A DNA stretch of 64,000 nucleotides from Sphingomonas sp. QA11 (GCF_028473665.1 NZ_CP098774.1:3810501-3874500), one strand, 5' to 3'; positions 16,664 to 25,841 are shown, counted from the stretch's first letter. Made by a program: numbers and translations. The notes: a model not told the origin generated them from the sequence alone.

Positions 16664-18010
16664 TCATTCTGCCGGCGCCGTTGTGACGTCCGGTGCGATC
16701 ACCGTTTCGAGCGGTAGTGGATGGCCGGCGAGCGCTGCGTCGAGCCGGGTGCGATCGAGCGCGCCTTCCCAGCGCGCGACCACCACGGTCGCCACCGCGT
16801 TGCCGATGAAATTGGTCAGGCTGCGGCATTCCGACATGAACCGGTCGACGCCGAGGATCAGCGCCATGCCGGCGACCGGCACGCTGGGCACGATCGACAG
16901 AGTCGCCGCCAGGGTGATGAAGCCGGCGCCGGTCACCCCGGCCGCCCCCTTCGAGCTGAGCATCGCGACGAGCAACAGGGTGATCTGCTGCCACAGCGAC
17001 AGATCGACGCCGGTCGCCTGAGCGATGAACAGCGCCGCGAGCGTCATGTAGATATTGGTGCCGTCGAGATTGAACGAATAGCCGGTCGGCACGACCAGCC
17101 CGACCACGCCCTTGTCGCAGCCGGCCGCCTCCATCTTGCCGATCAGGCTGGGCAGCGCCGCCTCCGACGAGGAGGTGCCGAGCACGAGCAGAAGCTCGGC
17201 GCGCAGATAGACGATCAGACGGACGATCGAGAAGCCATGGACCCGCGCCACCGCGCCGAGCACGACCAGCACGAAGAACAGCGAGGTAAAATAGAAGGTC
17301 GCGACCAGCGCGCCGAGATTGACCAGCGACCCGACACCGTATTTGCCGATGGTGAAGGCCATCGCGCCGAACGCGCCGACCGGTGCCGCGCGCATCAGGA
17401 TGCCGACCAGCCGGAACACGACCAGCGCCAGCCGCTCGATCATGTGAAGCACCGGCTCGGCCGGCTTGCCGACCAGCGACATGGCGATGCCGAACAGGAT
17501 CGCGACGAACAATGTCTGCAGGATCGAGCCGTCAGTCAGCGCGGAAACCATCGTCGTCGGGATGATCGACATCAGGAAGCCGGTGATCGTCGTCTCGTGC
17601 GCCTTGTGGGTATAGGTGGCGACCGCCCCCTGATCGAGCGACGCAGGATCGACATTCATCCCCGCGCCCGGCTGAACGACATTGGCGACGATCAGGCCGA
17701 CGATCAGCGCCAGGGTGGAGAAGACGAGGAAATAGGCGAAGGCTTTGGCCGCCACGCGGCCGACCGAGGAAAGCTGGCGCATCCCGGCGATGCCGCTGAC
17801 CACCGACAGGAAGATCACCGGGGCGATCACCATCTTCACCAGATTGATGAATCCGTCCCCGAGCGGCTTCATCGCCGCGCCCCAGGCGGGCCAGAAATGG
17901 CCGAGCGTGACGCCGGCGATGATCGCGACGAGCACCTGTACATAAAGGTGCCGCCAAAGCGGTACGCTGACGGCAGGCTGGTCGGTTGCGGTGGCGACGG
18001 TGATCGTCAT
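16664..18010 (-). CDS. dctA: C4-dicarboxylate:cation symporter DctA
   Basis: This 448-residue inner-membrane symporter of the DAACS family has the serine-rich re-entrant loop LLVLGTSSSEAALP, the LVVPTGYSFNLDGT motif in helix 7, the second re-entrant loop SSKGAAGVTGAGFITLA, and NFIGNAVATVVVARWEG in helix 8. It imports succinate, fumarate, malate or related organic acids with H+ or Na+. It is first of three genes (dctA, TonB receptor, SGNH hydrolase) and divergent from a dctB-dctD-like pair, the usual regulators. No convincing -24/-12 promoter was seen upstream by eye. Confidence 0.95.
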   Translation of the reverse strand: MTITVATATDQPAVSVPLWRHLYVQVLVAIIAGVTLGHFWPAWGAAMKPLGDGFINLVKMVIAPVIFLSVVSGIAGMRQLSSVGRVAAKAFAYFLVFSTLALIVGLIVANVVQPGAGMNVDPASLDQGAVATYTHKAHETTITGFLMSIIPTTMVSALTDGSILQTLFVAILFGIAMSLVGKPAEPVLHMIERLALVVFRLVGILMRAAPVGAFGAMAFTIGKYGVGSLVNLGALVATFYFTSLFFVLVVLGAVARVHGFSIVRLIVYLRAELLLVLGTSSSEAALPSLIGKMEAAGCDKGVVGLVVPTGYSFNLDGTNIYMTLAALFIAQATGVDLSLWQQITLLLVAMLSSKGAAGVTGAGFITLAATLSIVPSVPVAGMALILGVDRFMSECRSLTNFIGNAVATVVVARWEGALDRTRLDAALAGHPLPLETVIAPDVTTAPAE

Positions 18011-18188
18011 TCAGTCCCTCTCGGCGCACGGACGCGCTGGTCGGCCGCTTTCTGGTGAGCGGCTGGGTGTGAAGATACGGCTCCAGAAGGCCGACAGGAG
18101 AAGTTTCGATATTTCCAGGCAAGTATCTGGTAAACCGTGGCTAAATGGGCATCGGACAATGAGTGGACGAAATATTTTGTGCGCATTT

Positions 18189-18216
18189 CCACACATGACA
18201 AAGTGCATTTGTGTGG
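18189..18216. promoter_or_regulatory. Inverted repeat in the dctA-dctB intergenic region
   Basis: Perfect 7-bp arms CCACACA and TGTGTGG are separated by 14 nt, and inside lies a second perfect repeat, ACAAA-gtgca-TTTGT. It is just upstream of the dctB start region. Position and symmetry suggest an operator, perhaps for the DctD-like regulator, but the sequence does not match a consensus I can name. Confidence 0.4.
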
Positions 18217-18226
18217 TATGCCGCCC

Positions 18227-20017
18227 ATGATGGCTAGTCGACCAAGCCCTATCAGAATCCGGCTGATCGCGGCAGCGTTGCTGCTGCTGGCCACCGGTGC
18301 CGCGCTAGCCTGGGCGGGCACACGCTGGGCACAGGCACAGGCGGACGCCGCCGCCGACACCACGGCCAGCCAGACCGCGCGGAACCATGCCGGGCTGCTC
18401 GCCAGCGAGTTGCAGAAATTCCGGCTGCTGCCGCTGGTGCTGGTCGAATACCCCGACGTCTCCACCGCGCTCGCGACGCATGCGCCCGCCGCTGTCGCCC
18501 GGCTCAACCGGACGCTCGAACTCCTCGCCGACCGAACCGATGCCGCCGTGATCTACGTCATCGACGCCGACGGGCGCACGGTCGCGGCGAGCAACTGGCG
18601 GCTGCCGACCAGCTTCGTCGGGCAGAATTACAGCTTCCGCCCCTATTTCCGCGACGCGATGGCGCGGGGCGCCTCCGAACTGTTCGCGCTGGGCACGATC
18701 AGCGGCCGTCCCGGCCTGTTCCTCGCCCGACGGCTCGAGGTCGACGGCCGCGCCGCGGGCACGGTGGTGGTCAAGGTGGAGTTCGATCGGCTTGAGGCGA
18801 CCTGGGCGCGCGCGGCGGGGCCAAGCTTCGTCACTGACGCGCACGGCGTGATCCTGATCACCAGCGTGCCCGACTGGCGTTTCCGCACCACCCACCCGCT
18901 CGACGCGGCGACGCTGGCGCAGGCGCGGGCGACGCTCCAGTTCGGCAGCGGACCGCCCCGCGCCGCGCCGATCATCCTGTCGGGCGGATCGGCCACGGCT
19001 CCCGTGGCAGGGGGCACCGCACAGTATCGCGTTGCGGCGCTGCCAGTACCACTGACCGGATCCCGGCTGATCCATCTCGAACCGCTGGCCGCCCCGCTCG
19101 GCGCGGCGACAACCAGGGTACGACTCTGGGGCCTGGCCATCCTGATTATCCTCGGCGCGATCGCCGGCCTGGCCTGGCGCGCGCGCGAAAAACGGCACCT
19201 CCAGCGCGAGGCACAGGCAGCGCTCGAGCAGGAGGTCGCCCGCCGCACCGCCGAGCTGAGCGAGACCAACCGCCAGCTCACCATCGAATCGCGCGAGCGA
19301 ATCGAGGCGGAACGCCGTTTCCGCGCGGCGCGGGAGGAACTGGCCCAGGCCAACCGGCTCGGCTCGCTGGGCCAGATCACCGCCGGCGTCGCGCACGAGA
19401 TCAACCAGCCGGTCGCCGCGATCCGCACCTTCGCTGAAAATGCCGAGACGTTCCTGGATCGCGACCAGATCGGGCCGGTGCGCGGCAACCTGACGCAGAT
19501 CATCGATCTGACCGCGCGGATCGGATCGATCACCGCCGAACTGCGCACCTTCGCCCGGCGGAGGACCCCGGCGCGCGGCGCCATCGGGCTGGGATCAGTG
19601 GTCGACGGCGCGCTGCTGATCCTCGGCGAGCGCGCGCGGGAAATCGTCACGGTCGATCTCCCGCCCGTCATGCGCGACACGCGGGTCGCGGGCGACCGGG
19701 TGCGGCTTGAGCAGATCGTCGTCAATCTGCTGCAGAATGCGCTCGACGCGGTCGAGGGCGTTGCCCGGCCCCGCATCCTGATCGCGGCGGCCGCATCGGG
19801 CAATGACGTGACCGTGACGGTCGGCGACAATGGCCGGGGCGTCGATCCGGCGATCGCCGACCAGTTGTTCGCGCCGTTCGTCTCGGCCAAGCCGGAAGGG
19901 CTTGGCCTTGGCCTCGCCATCGCGCGCGACATCGCCCGCGAATTTGGCGGCGAGCTCGAAATCGGCACTTCGGCGCGCGACGGTGCTGCCTTCCTCCTGA
20001 AGCTGAAGCGCGCCTGA
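18227..20017 (+). CDS. dctB: C4-dicarboxylate sensor histidine kinase, DctB-like
   Basis: This membrane sensor kinase has about 596 residues. An N-terminal helix (IRLIAAALLLLATGAALAWA) is followed by a ~250-residue periplasmic region with a double-PAS-like pattern (VIYVIDADGRTVAASNWRLP, NYSFRPYFRDAM, GLFLARRLEVDGRAAGTVVV), a second helix near residue 305, a coiled linker, the H-box GVAHEINQPVAAIRTF with the phospho-accepting His (~390), then N, G1 and G2 boxes (NLLQNALDAV, DNGRGVDP, GLGLGLAIARDI). The fold and the dctA/dctD neighbours fit DctB. The upstream frame opens at 18137; I chose ATG 18227 because it places the membrane helix near the N-terminus. The stop overlaps the regulator start. 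Confidence 0.9.
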   Translation: MMASRPSPIRIRLIAAALLLLATGAALAWAGTRWAQAQADAAADTTASQTARNHAGLLASELQKFRLLPLVLVEYPDVSTALATHAPAAVARLNRTLELLADRTDAAVIYVIDADGRTVAASNWRLPTSFVGQNYSFRPYFRDAMARGASELFALGTISGRPGLFLARRLEVDGRAAGTVVVKVEFDRLEATWARAAGPSFVTDAHGVILITSVPDWRFRTTHPLDAATLAQARATLQFGSGPPRAAPIILSGGSATAPVAGGTAQYRVAALPVPLTGSRLIHLEPLAAPLGAATTRVRLWGLAILIILGAIAGLAWRAREKRHLQREAQAALEQEVARRTAELSETNRQLTIESRERIEAERRFRAAREELAQANRLGSLGQITAGVAHEINQPVAAIRTFAENAETFLDRDQIGPVRGNLTQIIDLTARIGSITAELRTFARRRTPARGAIGLGSVVDGALLILGERAREIVTVDLPPVMRDTRVAGDRVRLEQIVVNLLQNALDAVEGVARPRILIAAAASGNDVTVTVGDNGRGVDPAIADQLFAPFVSAKPEGLGLGLAIARDIAREFGGELEIGTSARDGAAFLLKLKRA

Positions 20018-21396
20018 TGCTGTTTCCGACCGAGCAGAACATCTTCTTCGTCGAAGACGATGCCGTCCTGCGCGCGGCGACGATCCAGACGCTCGAGCTT
20101 GCCGGGCTCAGCGTGCGCCCCTTCGCCAGCGCGACCGACGCGCTGCCCGAGATTCGGCCGGACTTTGCCGGCATCATCATCTCCGACATCCGCATGCCGG
20201 GGATCGACGGGCTGCAACTGCTTGAACGAGTCCGAGCGATCGACCCCGACATTCCCGTCATCCTGATCACCGGCCATGCCGATGTCGCCATGGCGGTCGG
20301 CGCCCTGCGGGACGGCGCGTTCGATTTCCTGACCAAGCCGTTCGCGACCGACCATCTTGTCGCCGCTGCCCAGAAGGCGCTGGAGAAGAGGCTGCTGGTG
20401 ATCGACAATCGCCGCCTGCGCGCCGCTGCCGCCGCGGTCGACGAAACCGGCCCGCTGATCGGCGACAGCCCGGCGATGGTTCAGTTGCGCGGCACGATCC
20501 GCCAGCTCGCGCTCGCCGATATCGACGTACTGGTCGAAGGCGAGACCGGCACCGGCAAGGAGCTTGCCGCCCTGCTGCTTCACCGGCTTGGCGCGCGGCG
20601 CGGCAGGCCGTTTATCGCGGTGAATTGCGGCGCCCTGCCCGAGACGCTCGCCGAGGTGGAGCTGTTCGGCCACGCGGCCGACAGCGTGCCGCATACGCGG
20701 CTGGCGCGGATCGGGCAGATCGAGGCTTCGAGCGGCGGCACCCTGTTGCTCGACGAGATCGACAGCATGGCCCTTCCCCTCCAGGCGCGGTTGCTCCGCG
20801 TGCTCGAGGAGCGCGAGGTCCAGCCGATCGGCGACACGCGGCCGCGCGGCGTAGACCTCCGCGTGATCGCGACGACCAAGACCGATCTCGCGCGCGCCGC
20901 GACCGAGGGCAGATTCCGCCCCGACCTCTATTATCGATTGACCCTGGTGCGGCTGCGCGTGCCCCCGTTGCGCGAGCGCGGCGAGGATATCGCCACGCTG
21001 TTCGCCAGCTTCGTCGAGGAAGCCAAGCAACAGGCGGGCATTGCCGACTTCCTGCTTACCGACAATGTGCGGGGCCACCTGCGCGCGCATGACTGGCCGG
21101 GTAATGTCCGCGAGTTGCGCAACTTCGCGTTCGGCGCGGTGCTCGGCCTGGCGGAGCCGCCCCCCGCAGGCCCGGCCGGCGCGCGCCCGAGCCTGCCGGC
21201 ACGGGTCAACCAGTTCGAGGCGGGCGCGATCGAGGAAGCATTGCGCGCGACCGGCGGCAGCGTCGCGGCCGCCCTCCCGCTGCTCGGCATTCCGCGCAAG
21301 ACCTTCTACGACAAGGTCGCCCGCCTCGGCATCAGGATCGAGGATTTCCGCCCGCGGTCGGCTGGCGCGCCGTCGATGCGGAAACCCACCGGATAG
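20017..21396 (+). CDS. dctD: DctD-like AAA+ response regulator lacking the GAFTGA loop
   Basis: This 459-residue NtrC-family regulator has an N-terminal receiver (acidic pocket FVEDD, phospho-acceptor Asp57 in SDIRMPG, Lys of LTKPF), a central AAA+ domain with Walker A GETGTGKE and Walker B GGTLLLDEID, arginine-finger region FRPDLYYRL, and a C-terminal Fis helix-turn-helix (EALRATGGSVAAALPLLGIP). Where sigma-54 activators have ESELFGHEKGAFTGA-type sequence, this protein reads ELFGHAADSVPHTRLARIGQ (~residues 214-233), so the loop that contacts sigma-54 is missing. It may therefore regulate dctA independently of sigma-54. Its first codon overlaps the kinase stop. Confidence 0.9.
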   Translation: MLFPTEQNIFFVEDDAVLRAATIQTLELAGLSVRPFASATDALPEIRPDFAGIIISDIRMPGIDGLQLLERVRAIDPDIPVILITGHADVAMAVGALRDGAFDFLTKPFATDHLVAAAQKALEKRLLVIDNRRLRAAAAAVDETGPLIGDSPAMVQLRGTIRQLALADIDVLVEGETGTGKELAALLLHRLGARRGRPFIAVNCGALPETLAEVELFGHAADSVPHTRLARIGQIEASSGGTLLLDEIDSMALPLQARLLRVLEEREVQPIGDTRPRGVDLRVIATTKTDLARAATEGRFRPDLYYRLTLVRLRVPPLRERGEDIATLFASFVEEAKQQAGIADFLLTDNVRGHLRAHDWPGNVRELRNFAFGAVLGLAEPPPAGPAGARPSLPARVNQFEAGAIEEALRATGGSVAAALPLLGIPRKTFYDKVARLGIRIEDFRPRSAGAPSMRKPTG

Positions 21397-21406
21397 GGTG
21401 ATCCGG

Positions 21407-21427
21407 CCGGGCGATAGCATCGCCCGG
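21407..21427 (+). terminator. Hairpin downstream of the dctD-like gene
   Basis: Perfect 9-bp arms CCGGGCGAT and ATCGCCCGG enclose the 3-nt loop AGC, 11 bases after the stop. There is no T-run, so factor-independent termination is plausible but not proven. The following stretch to 21696 holds no gene; its last ~130 bases are strikingly AT-rich for this window and contain the promoter region of the next receptor. Confidence 0.5.
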
Positions 21428-21630
21428 GTCAAGGGCGACGACTCAAAACAGACGGGCCGGATTCCCGGCGGCGGCCGGTGCTGCGGCGCCCGCGACATGC
21501 CGCCAGCCCATTCCCGCCGCCCAAGAATATCGCGGGATGCATGAGGGGTAGTGCCCGACAATGCGTATCATCATGGGGCAATACATCAACAGAACAAAAC
21601 TAAGCTATTGTTTCAATTATATTTTTTTCA

Positions 21631-21659
21631 TTGACCTGTATATACAATTGATGTTTCCT
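21631..21659 (+). promoter_or_regulatory. Receptor promoter region with HutC-like operator
   Basis: TGTATATACA (21637-21646) is a perfect 10-bp palindrome identical to the TGTA-N2-TACA core described for HutC repressors. It immediately follows a TTGACC -35-like hexamer (21631-21636); a weak -10 candidate TTTCCT lies 17 bp further on. A repressor bound here would block RNA polymerase. The HutC-type gene at the other end of this cluster carries a near-identical site. Confidence 0.6.
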
Positions 21660-21696
21660 AGGGGTCAGGGATCAACGAGATAAACGGGGGCACGAC

Positions 21697-24399
21697 ATGA
21701 AGACTGCGAGCGCATTACTGGCCGCAACGATGTTGACGGCTGTATCACCTCACGCATGGGCGCAGGTCGAGCCGGCCGGGCAGACCCAGCCGGAAGCCGA
21801 GGCGCCGGATGAGATCGACGTGGTCGTCACCGGCAGCCGGATCCGCCGCCAGGACATTGCCGGGGTCGGCCCCGCGACCGTCGTCTCCGCCGAGCAGATC
21901 GAGAATACCGGCATCGTCAACATCGAATCGCTGCTGCAGCGGCTGCCGGCCAATGCCGGTTTCGCCGGCAACCAGACATCGGCCTATTGGACCGGCAACG
22001 GCTATGGCACCGCGCAGGTCAACCTGCGCGGCCTTGGCATCAAGCGCACGCTGGTGCTCCTCAACAACCGGCGCCTCGTCGCCGGCGGCACCGGCGCGAA
22101 CTCCTCGCCCGACCTCAACATGATCCCGGTCGTCGCCCTGGCGCGCACCGACGTGCTCAAGGACGGCGCGTCGGCGATCTATGGTGCCGATGCGATGGCG
22201 GGCGTGGTCAACCTCGTCACCCGCACCGACTATAACGGGTTCGGGATCAGCGCGCGGAGCGGCATCACCGGGCGCGGCGACGGCGGCGACGTGACGATCG
22301 ACGGCCTGTGGGGCGTGCGCGGCGACCGGGGCGGCTTCCTAGCCGCGGCGACCTACCAGAAGACCGAGGCAGTCAACATGGCGAGCCGCGCACCCTGCTC
22401 CCTGTCCGAGGTGACCAAGGGCTCGCTGAGCTGCGTCAACAGCGCCTCGACGGTCGGCGGACGGGCCGTGCTGCCCAACGGCCAGCAGATCAACTTCAAC
22501 CAGGTCCCGGGCGGCAACGGCAATTTCTACGAGCCGTACAATGCCGCCAAGCATAATTTCAATTCGAACCCGTTCCTCAACGCGGTCAGCCCGATCGAGC
22601 GGATCAGTACCGCGTTCTTCGGCGACTACCGGCTGACCGACGGAATCCAGGCGTTCGGCGAATTCCTCTACACGCACCGCAAATCGACCCAGATCGCCAC
22701 GCCGGGCACGCTGCGCAACCTGGCCATCTCGGCAACCAACCCCACCAACCCGACCGGCCAGGATATCGTGCTGATCCAGCGCAGGCTCGCCGAGCCCGGG
22801 CCGCGCCAGTTCTTCCAGAAGACGGACACGTGGCAGGGCACGATCGGTTTCCGCGGGAAATTCGCCAATGGCTGGGCGTGGGAAGTGGCCGGTGCCTATG
22901 GCCGCAACACCGCGATCGACGGATCGACCAACGTCGCCAACCTCGAGAAAGTCCGCAACAGCATCGACACGACCAAGTGCAGCGTCGTTCCCGGTGCGGC
23001 GATCCCGTGCGCCGATTATCTCGGCTTCGGCGATCTGACGCCGCAGGCGCTGAACTATATCCTGTTCACCTCGACCGATCGCGGCGGCAACGAGCTCGCC
23101 TCCTTTACCGCCGACCTGAACGGCGACCTGTTCCGGCTTCCCGCCGGCGCGGTCTCCTTCGCGGCGGGCGTGGTCTATCGCCGCGAGAAGGGCTGGCGGA
23201 ATCCCGATCCGCTGACCGTCGCCGGCGTCGCCAACACCAACCAGCAATCACCCATCTCCGGATCGACCACCGCCAAGGAAGCCTATCTCGAGCTGTCGGT
23301 GCCGGTCCTCGCCAACACGCCCTTCTTCAGGGCGCTGACCCTCGACGGCGCGGTCCGCTATTCCAATTACGACCTGTTCGGCAGCGACTGGAACTACAAG
23401 GCCGGCGCCGACTGGATGATCACTGACGGCGTTCGTCTGCGCGGCACCTATGGCACCGGCTTCCGCGTGCCGAACGTGCCAGAGCTGTTCGGCGGCGTGT
23501 CCGAAGGGAACCTCACCACCAGCGACCCGTGCAGCCGCTATTCGACCAGCACCAATGCGACGCTCGTCGCCAATTGCCGCGCGTCGGGCGTGCCCGCCAA
23601 TTATGTCCAGCTCGGCACCACGATCCTGACGACCGTCGGCGGCAACAAGAACCTCAAGGCGGAAAGCTCGAAGAGCTGGACGATCGGTACCGTCGTACAG
23701 CCGCGCGGGATCGTGCCCGGCCTGACGCTCACCGCCGACTGGTTCGACATCGAGATCACCGGCGCGATCCGTGCAATCCCCGGCTCGACCAAGCTGGCGG
23801 TATGCTATGCCAGCGCCAATCTCTCGAGCCCGTTCTGCCGCGACTTCACCCGGAGCACGCTGACCGGCGAGGTGACCACGCTTACCGCCCAGCCGATCAA
23901 TACGGGCCGCGAGCGGATGAGCGGTCTCGACCTGGGGCTGGTCTACAGCCACAGCCTTGGCCCGGTGGATCTCTCGGTTGACCTCAACGCGACCTATCTC
24001 GACCAATATGTCGTCGAGCCGTTCCCCGGCGGCGCGCCGATCATCTTCGACGGGCATATCGGGGGCGGCAATGGCGGCTATCCGAAGTGGCGCGGTTACG
24101 GCGTGGTCACCGCGAAGAAGGATTTTATCAGCCTGACCTGGTCGACCCAGTGGATCGGCAAGGCGACCGATTTCAACGCGGCGCCCGGCGCGATCGGCTA
24201 TCGCGCGCCGAACGTCTTCTACCACAATGCGCAGCTTGCCTTCGAGATCGCCGCCAAGACCCGCTTCCAGCTCGGCATCGACAATCTGTTCGATCGCAAG
24301 GCGCCCTATATCGCGAGCTTCACCGACGGGAACACCGACACCATGACCTATGATCTGCTGCGCCGCAGATTCTACGTCGGGTTCCGGCACTCGTTCTGA
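21697..24399 (+). CDS. TonB-dependent receptor (PepSY-associated cluster)
   Basis: This 900-residue outer-membrane receptor has signal peptide KTASALLAATMLTAVSPHAWA, DEIDVVVTGSRIRRQD before the plug, plug motifs NLRGLGIKRTLVLLNNRRLV and GASAIYGADAMAGVVNLVTR, and a barrel ending YDLLRRRFYVGFRHSF with terminal Phe. Barrel segments such as TDGVRLRGTYGTGFRVPNVPELF are typical of the sphingomonad receptor group. It is followed after 8 nt by two PepSY membrane protein genes, which often accompany metal- or siderophore-type receptors. A convergent HutC-type regulator and the upstream TGTATATACA site suggest repression released by a histidine-pathway metabolite. The ligand is unknown. Confidence 0.92.
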   Translation: MKTASALLAATMLTAVSPHAWAQVEPAGQTQPEAEAPDEIDVVVTGSRIRRQDIAGVGPATVVSAEQIENTGIVNIESLLQRLPANAGFAGNQTSAYWTGNGYGTAQVNLRGLGIKRTLVLLNNRRLVAGGTGANSSPDLNMIPVVALARTDVLKDGASAIYGADAMAGVVNLVTRTDYNGFGISARSGITGRGDGGDVTIDGLWGVRGDRGGFLAAATYQKTEAVNMASRAPCSLSEVTKGSLSCVNSASTVGGRAVLPNGQQINFNQVPGGNGNFYEPYNAAKHNFNSNPFLNAVSPIERISTAFFGDYRLTDGIQAFGEFLYTHRKSTQIATPGTLRNLAISATNPTNPTGQDIVLIQRRLAEPGPRQFFQKTDTWQGTIGFRGKFANGWAWEVAGAYGRNTAIDGSTNVANLEKVRNSIDTTKCSVVPGAAIPCADYLGFGDLTPQALNYILFTSTDRGGNELASFTADLNGDLFRLPAGAVSFAAGVVYRREKGWRNPDPLTVAGVANTNQQSPISGSTTAKEAYLELSVPVLANTPFFRALTLDGAVRYSNYDLFGSDWNYKAGADWMITDGVRLRGTYGTGFRVPNVPELFGGVSEGNLTTSDPCSRYSTSTNATLVANCRASGVPANYVQLGTTILTTVGGNKNLKAESSKSWTIGTVVQPRGIVPGLTLTADWFDIEITGAIRAIPGSTKLAVCYASANLSSPFCRDFTRSTLTGEVTTLTAQPINTGRERMSGLDLGLVYSHSLGPVDLSVDLNATYLDQYVVEPFPGGAPIIFDGHIGGGNGGYPKWRGYGVVTAKKDFISLTWSTQWIGKATDFNAAPGAIGYRAPNVFYHNAQLAFEIAAKTRFQLGIDNLFDRKAPYIASFTDGNTDTMTYDLLRRRFYVGFRHSF

Positions 24400-24407
24400 G
24401 CGGCCCG

Positions 24408-25121
24408 GTGACGAAGATCCGCTGGCCGCTCGTCGTCAGGCGCACGCACAAATGGCTCGCCCTGCTGGTCGGGCTGCAGGTGGTGCTGTGGACGGCCACC
24501 GGCTTCTACATGGTGGCCGTCCATATCGACACGATCCATGGCGACCATCTGGTGCGGCCGGTCACGGCCGCACCGGTCGACCTGGCCGGGGCCGTGCCGC
24601 CGTCGCGCATCCTGGCGGCACAGCCCGGCACGTCCGAACTGAGCCTGCAGCGGCGGCTCGGCCGCCCGGTCTGGCGTGCCGAAGGGCCGCACGGCACCAG
24701 CGTCTTCGACGCGGGGACCGGGCAGCCGCTTCCCCCGATTTCGGAAGCGGAAGCACGCAGCCGCGCCCGTTCCTATTATGCGGGCGAAGGCGATATCGTC
24801 TCGACATCGCTGCTGACGACGGCGCCGCGCGAAATGGGATCGCGCAAGCCGCCTTACTGGCAGGTCGAGTTCGAGGGCTGGAACAGGCCGACCCTGTACA
24901 TCTCCCCCGTGACCGGTGATCTGCTTGCGAAGCGCCATCTGCTCTGGCGCGCCTTCGACATCGCCTGGATGCTCCATATCATGGACTATCAGGACCGCAC
25001 CGACGTCAACAACCCGCTCCTGCGCGTCGCCACGTGGAGCGCCTTCGCCATGGCGATCAGCGGCGCGTGGCTCCTGATCTGGTCGTTTCCGCGCCGCAAG
25101 AAGAAGAAGGCCAGTTCATGA
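24408..25121 (+). CDS. PepSY domain membrane protein
   Basis: This 237-residue protein begins with a GTG. The N-terminal helix (HKWLALLVGLQVVLWTATGFYMVAV) has the HKW.AL..GLQ..LW signature of PepSY-associated proteins, followed by a periplasmic PepSY region (~residues 35-175) and a C-terminal helix near ATWSAFAMAISGAWLLIWSF, then a basic KKKK tail. Proteins of this type often accompany TonB-dependent receptors, sometimes as putative reductases or assembly factors, but their activity is poorly established. It is paralogous to the next gene, whose ATG overlaps its stop. Confidence 0.82.
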   Translation: MTKIRWPLVVRRTHKWLALLVGLQVVLWTATGFYMVAVHIDTIHGDHLVRPVTAAPVDLAGAVPPSRILAAQPGTSELSLQRRLGRPVWRAEGPHGTSVFDAGTGQPLPPISEAEARSRARSYYAGEGDIVSTSLLTTAPREMGSRKPPYWQVEFEGWNRPTLYISPVTGDLLAKRHLLWRAFDIAWMLHIMDYQDRTDVNNPLLRVATWSAFAMAISGAWLLIWSFPRRKKKKASS

Positions 25122-25840
25122 AGCGCCTCCGCCTCTCGCCCCTGCTGTTCCGCCGGATCCATAAATGGGTCGGCCTGGCGCTCGGCCTTCAGTTCGTGCT
25201 GTGGACGCTGAGCGGCGCGATCATGGCGCTGCTCCCCGCCGATTCGGTCGGCGGCCATGGCGGTGGCGGCGGACACGGCCATGCCCTTGCCGCCGGCCCC
25301 TATATCGACCCTGCCCGCCTGAGTGCCGGACAGCCGATCTCCGGCCTCGTCCTGCGCGACCTGGGCGGGCGGCCCGTCTATGAAATCCGCGAGGCATCGG
25401 GCATTCGCCTGGCCGACGCGACGACCGGCGCACCGGTCAATATCGATCGCGCGACGGCGATCGCCGTCGCGGAGATGACCTCCAATGCCCCGGTCGCGAG
25501 CGTCGAGGCGCTCGCCAGGCCGAACCTTGAATCGCGCGAGCACAAGGGCGCGATGTGGCGGGTGAACCTGGACGATCCGGAGCATTCAAGCGCCTATGTC
25601 TCGGCGGTGACCGGACGGCATCTCGTGACCCGCGGCGATAGCTGGCGGACATGGGACTTCTTCTGGATGCTGCACAACATGGACTATGCGAACCGGGCGA
25701 GCTTCAACCACCCGCTGATCATCGTCGTTGCGTTCGGCGTGCTGTGGTTGTCAGGCACCGGCTTCTATCTGCTCTTCAAAAGCTTCCGCAAAACCGACTT
25801 CAAATGGCTTCGCCGGCGCCGCCGTCCAGCCCAAGGCTGA
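25118..25840 (+). CDS. PepSY domain membrane protein with His/Gly-rich loop
   Basis: This 240-residue paralogue of the preceding protein has an N-terminal helix HKWVGLALGLQFVLWTLSGAIMALL, a periplasmic region, a WMLHNMDYANRASFNHPL segment matching WMLHIMDYQDRTDVNNPL in its partner, and a C-terminal helix LIIVVAFGVLWLSGTGFYLLF. Just after the first helix lies a loop GGHGGGGGHGHALAAG with several His residues in a Gly context that the partner lacks. This could bind metal in the periplasm. ATG at 25118 overlaps the upstream stop by ATGA, so the two may form a heteromeric inner-membrane partner for the receptor. Confidence 0.82.
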   Translation: MKRLRLSPLLFRRIHKWVGLALGLQFVLWTLSGAIMALLPADSVGGHGGGGGHGHALAAGPYIDPARLSAGQPISGLVLRDLGGRPVYEIREASGIRLADATTGAPVNIDRATAIAVAEMTSNAPVASVEALARPNLESREHKGAMWRVNLDDPEHSSAYVSAVTGRHLVTRGDSWRTWDFFWMLHNMDYANRASFNHPLIIVVAFGVLWLSGTGFYLLFKSFRKTDFKWLRRRRRPAQG

Positions 25841-25841
25841 A

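Noticed and set aside
18011..18226. A sigma-54 promoter for dctA
   Set aside because: The best candidate (TTACCAGATACTTGC on the minus strand) lacks the nearly invariant GG at -24.
18643..21561. A 972-codon minus-strand frame opposite dctB-dctD
   Set aside because: It is antisense to two genes with complete kinase and AAA+ motifs; the translated product has no domain features.
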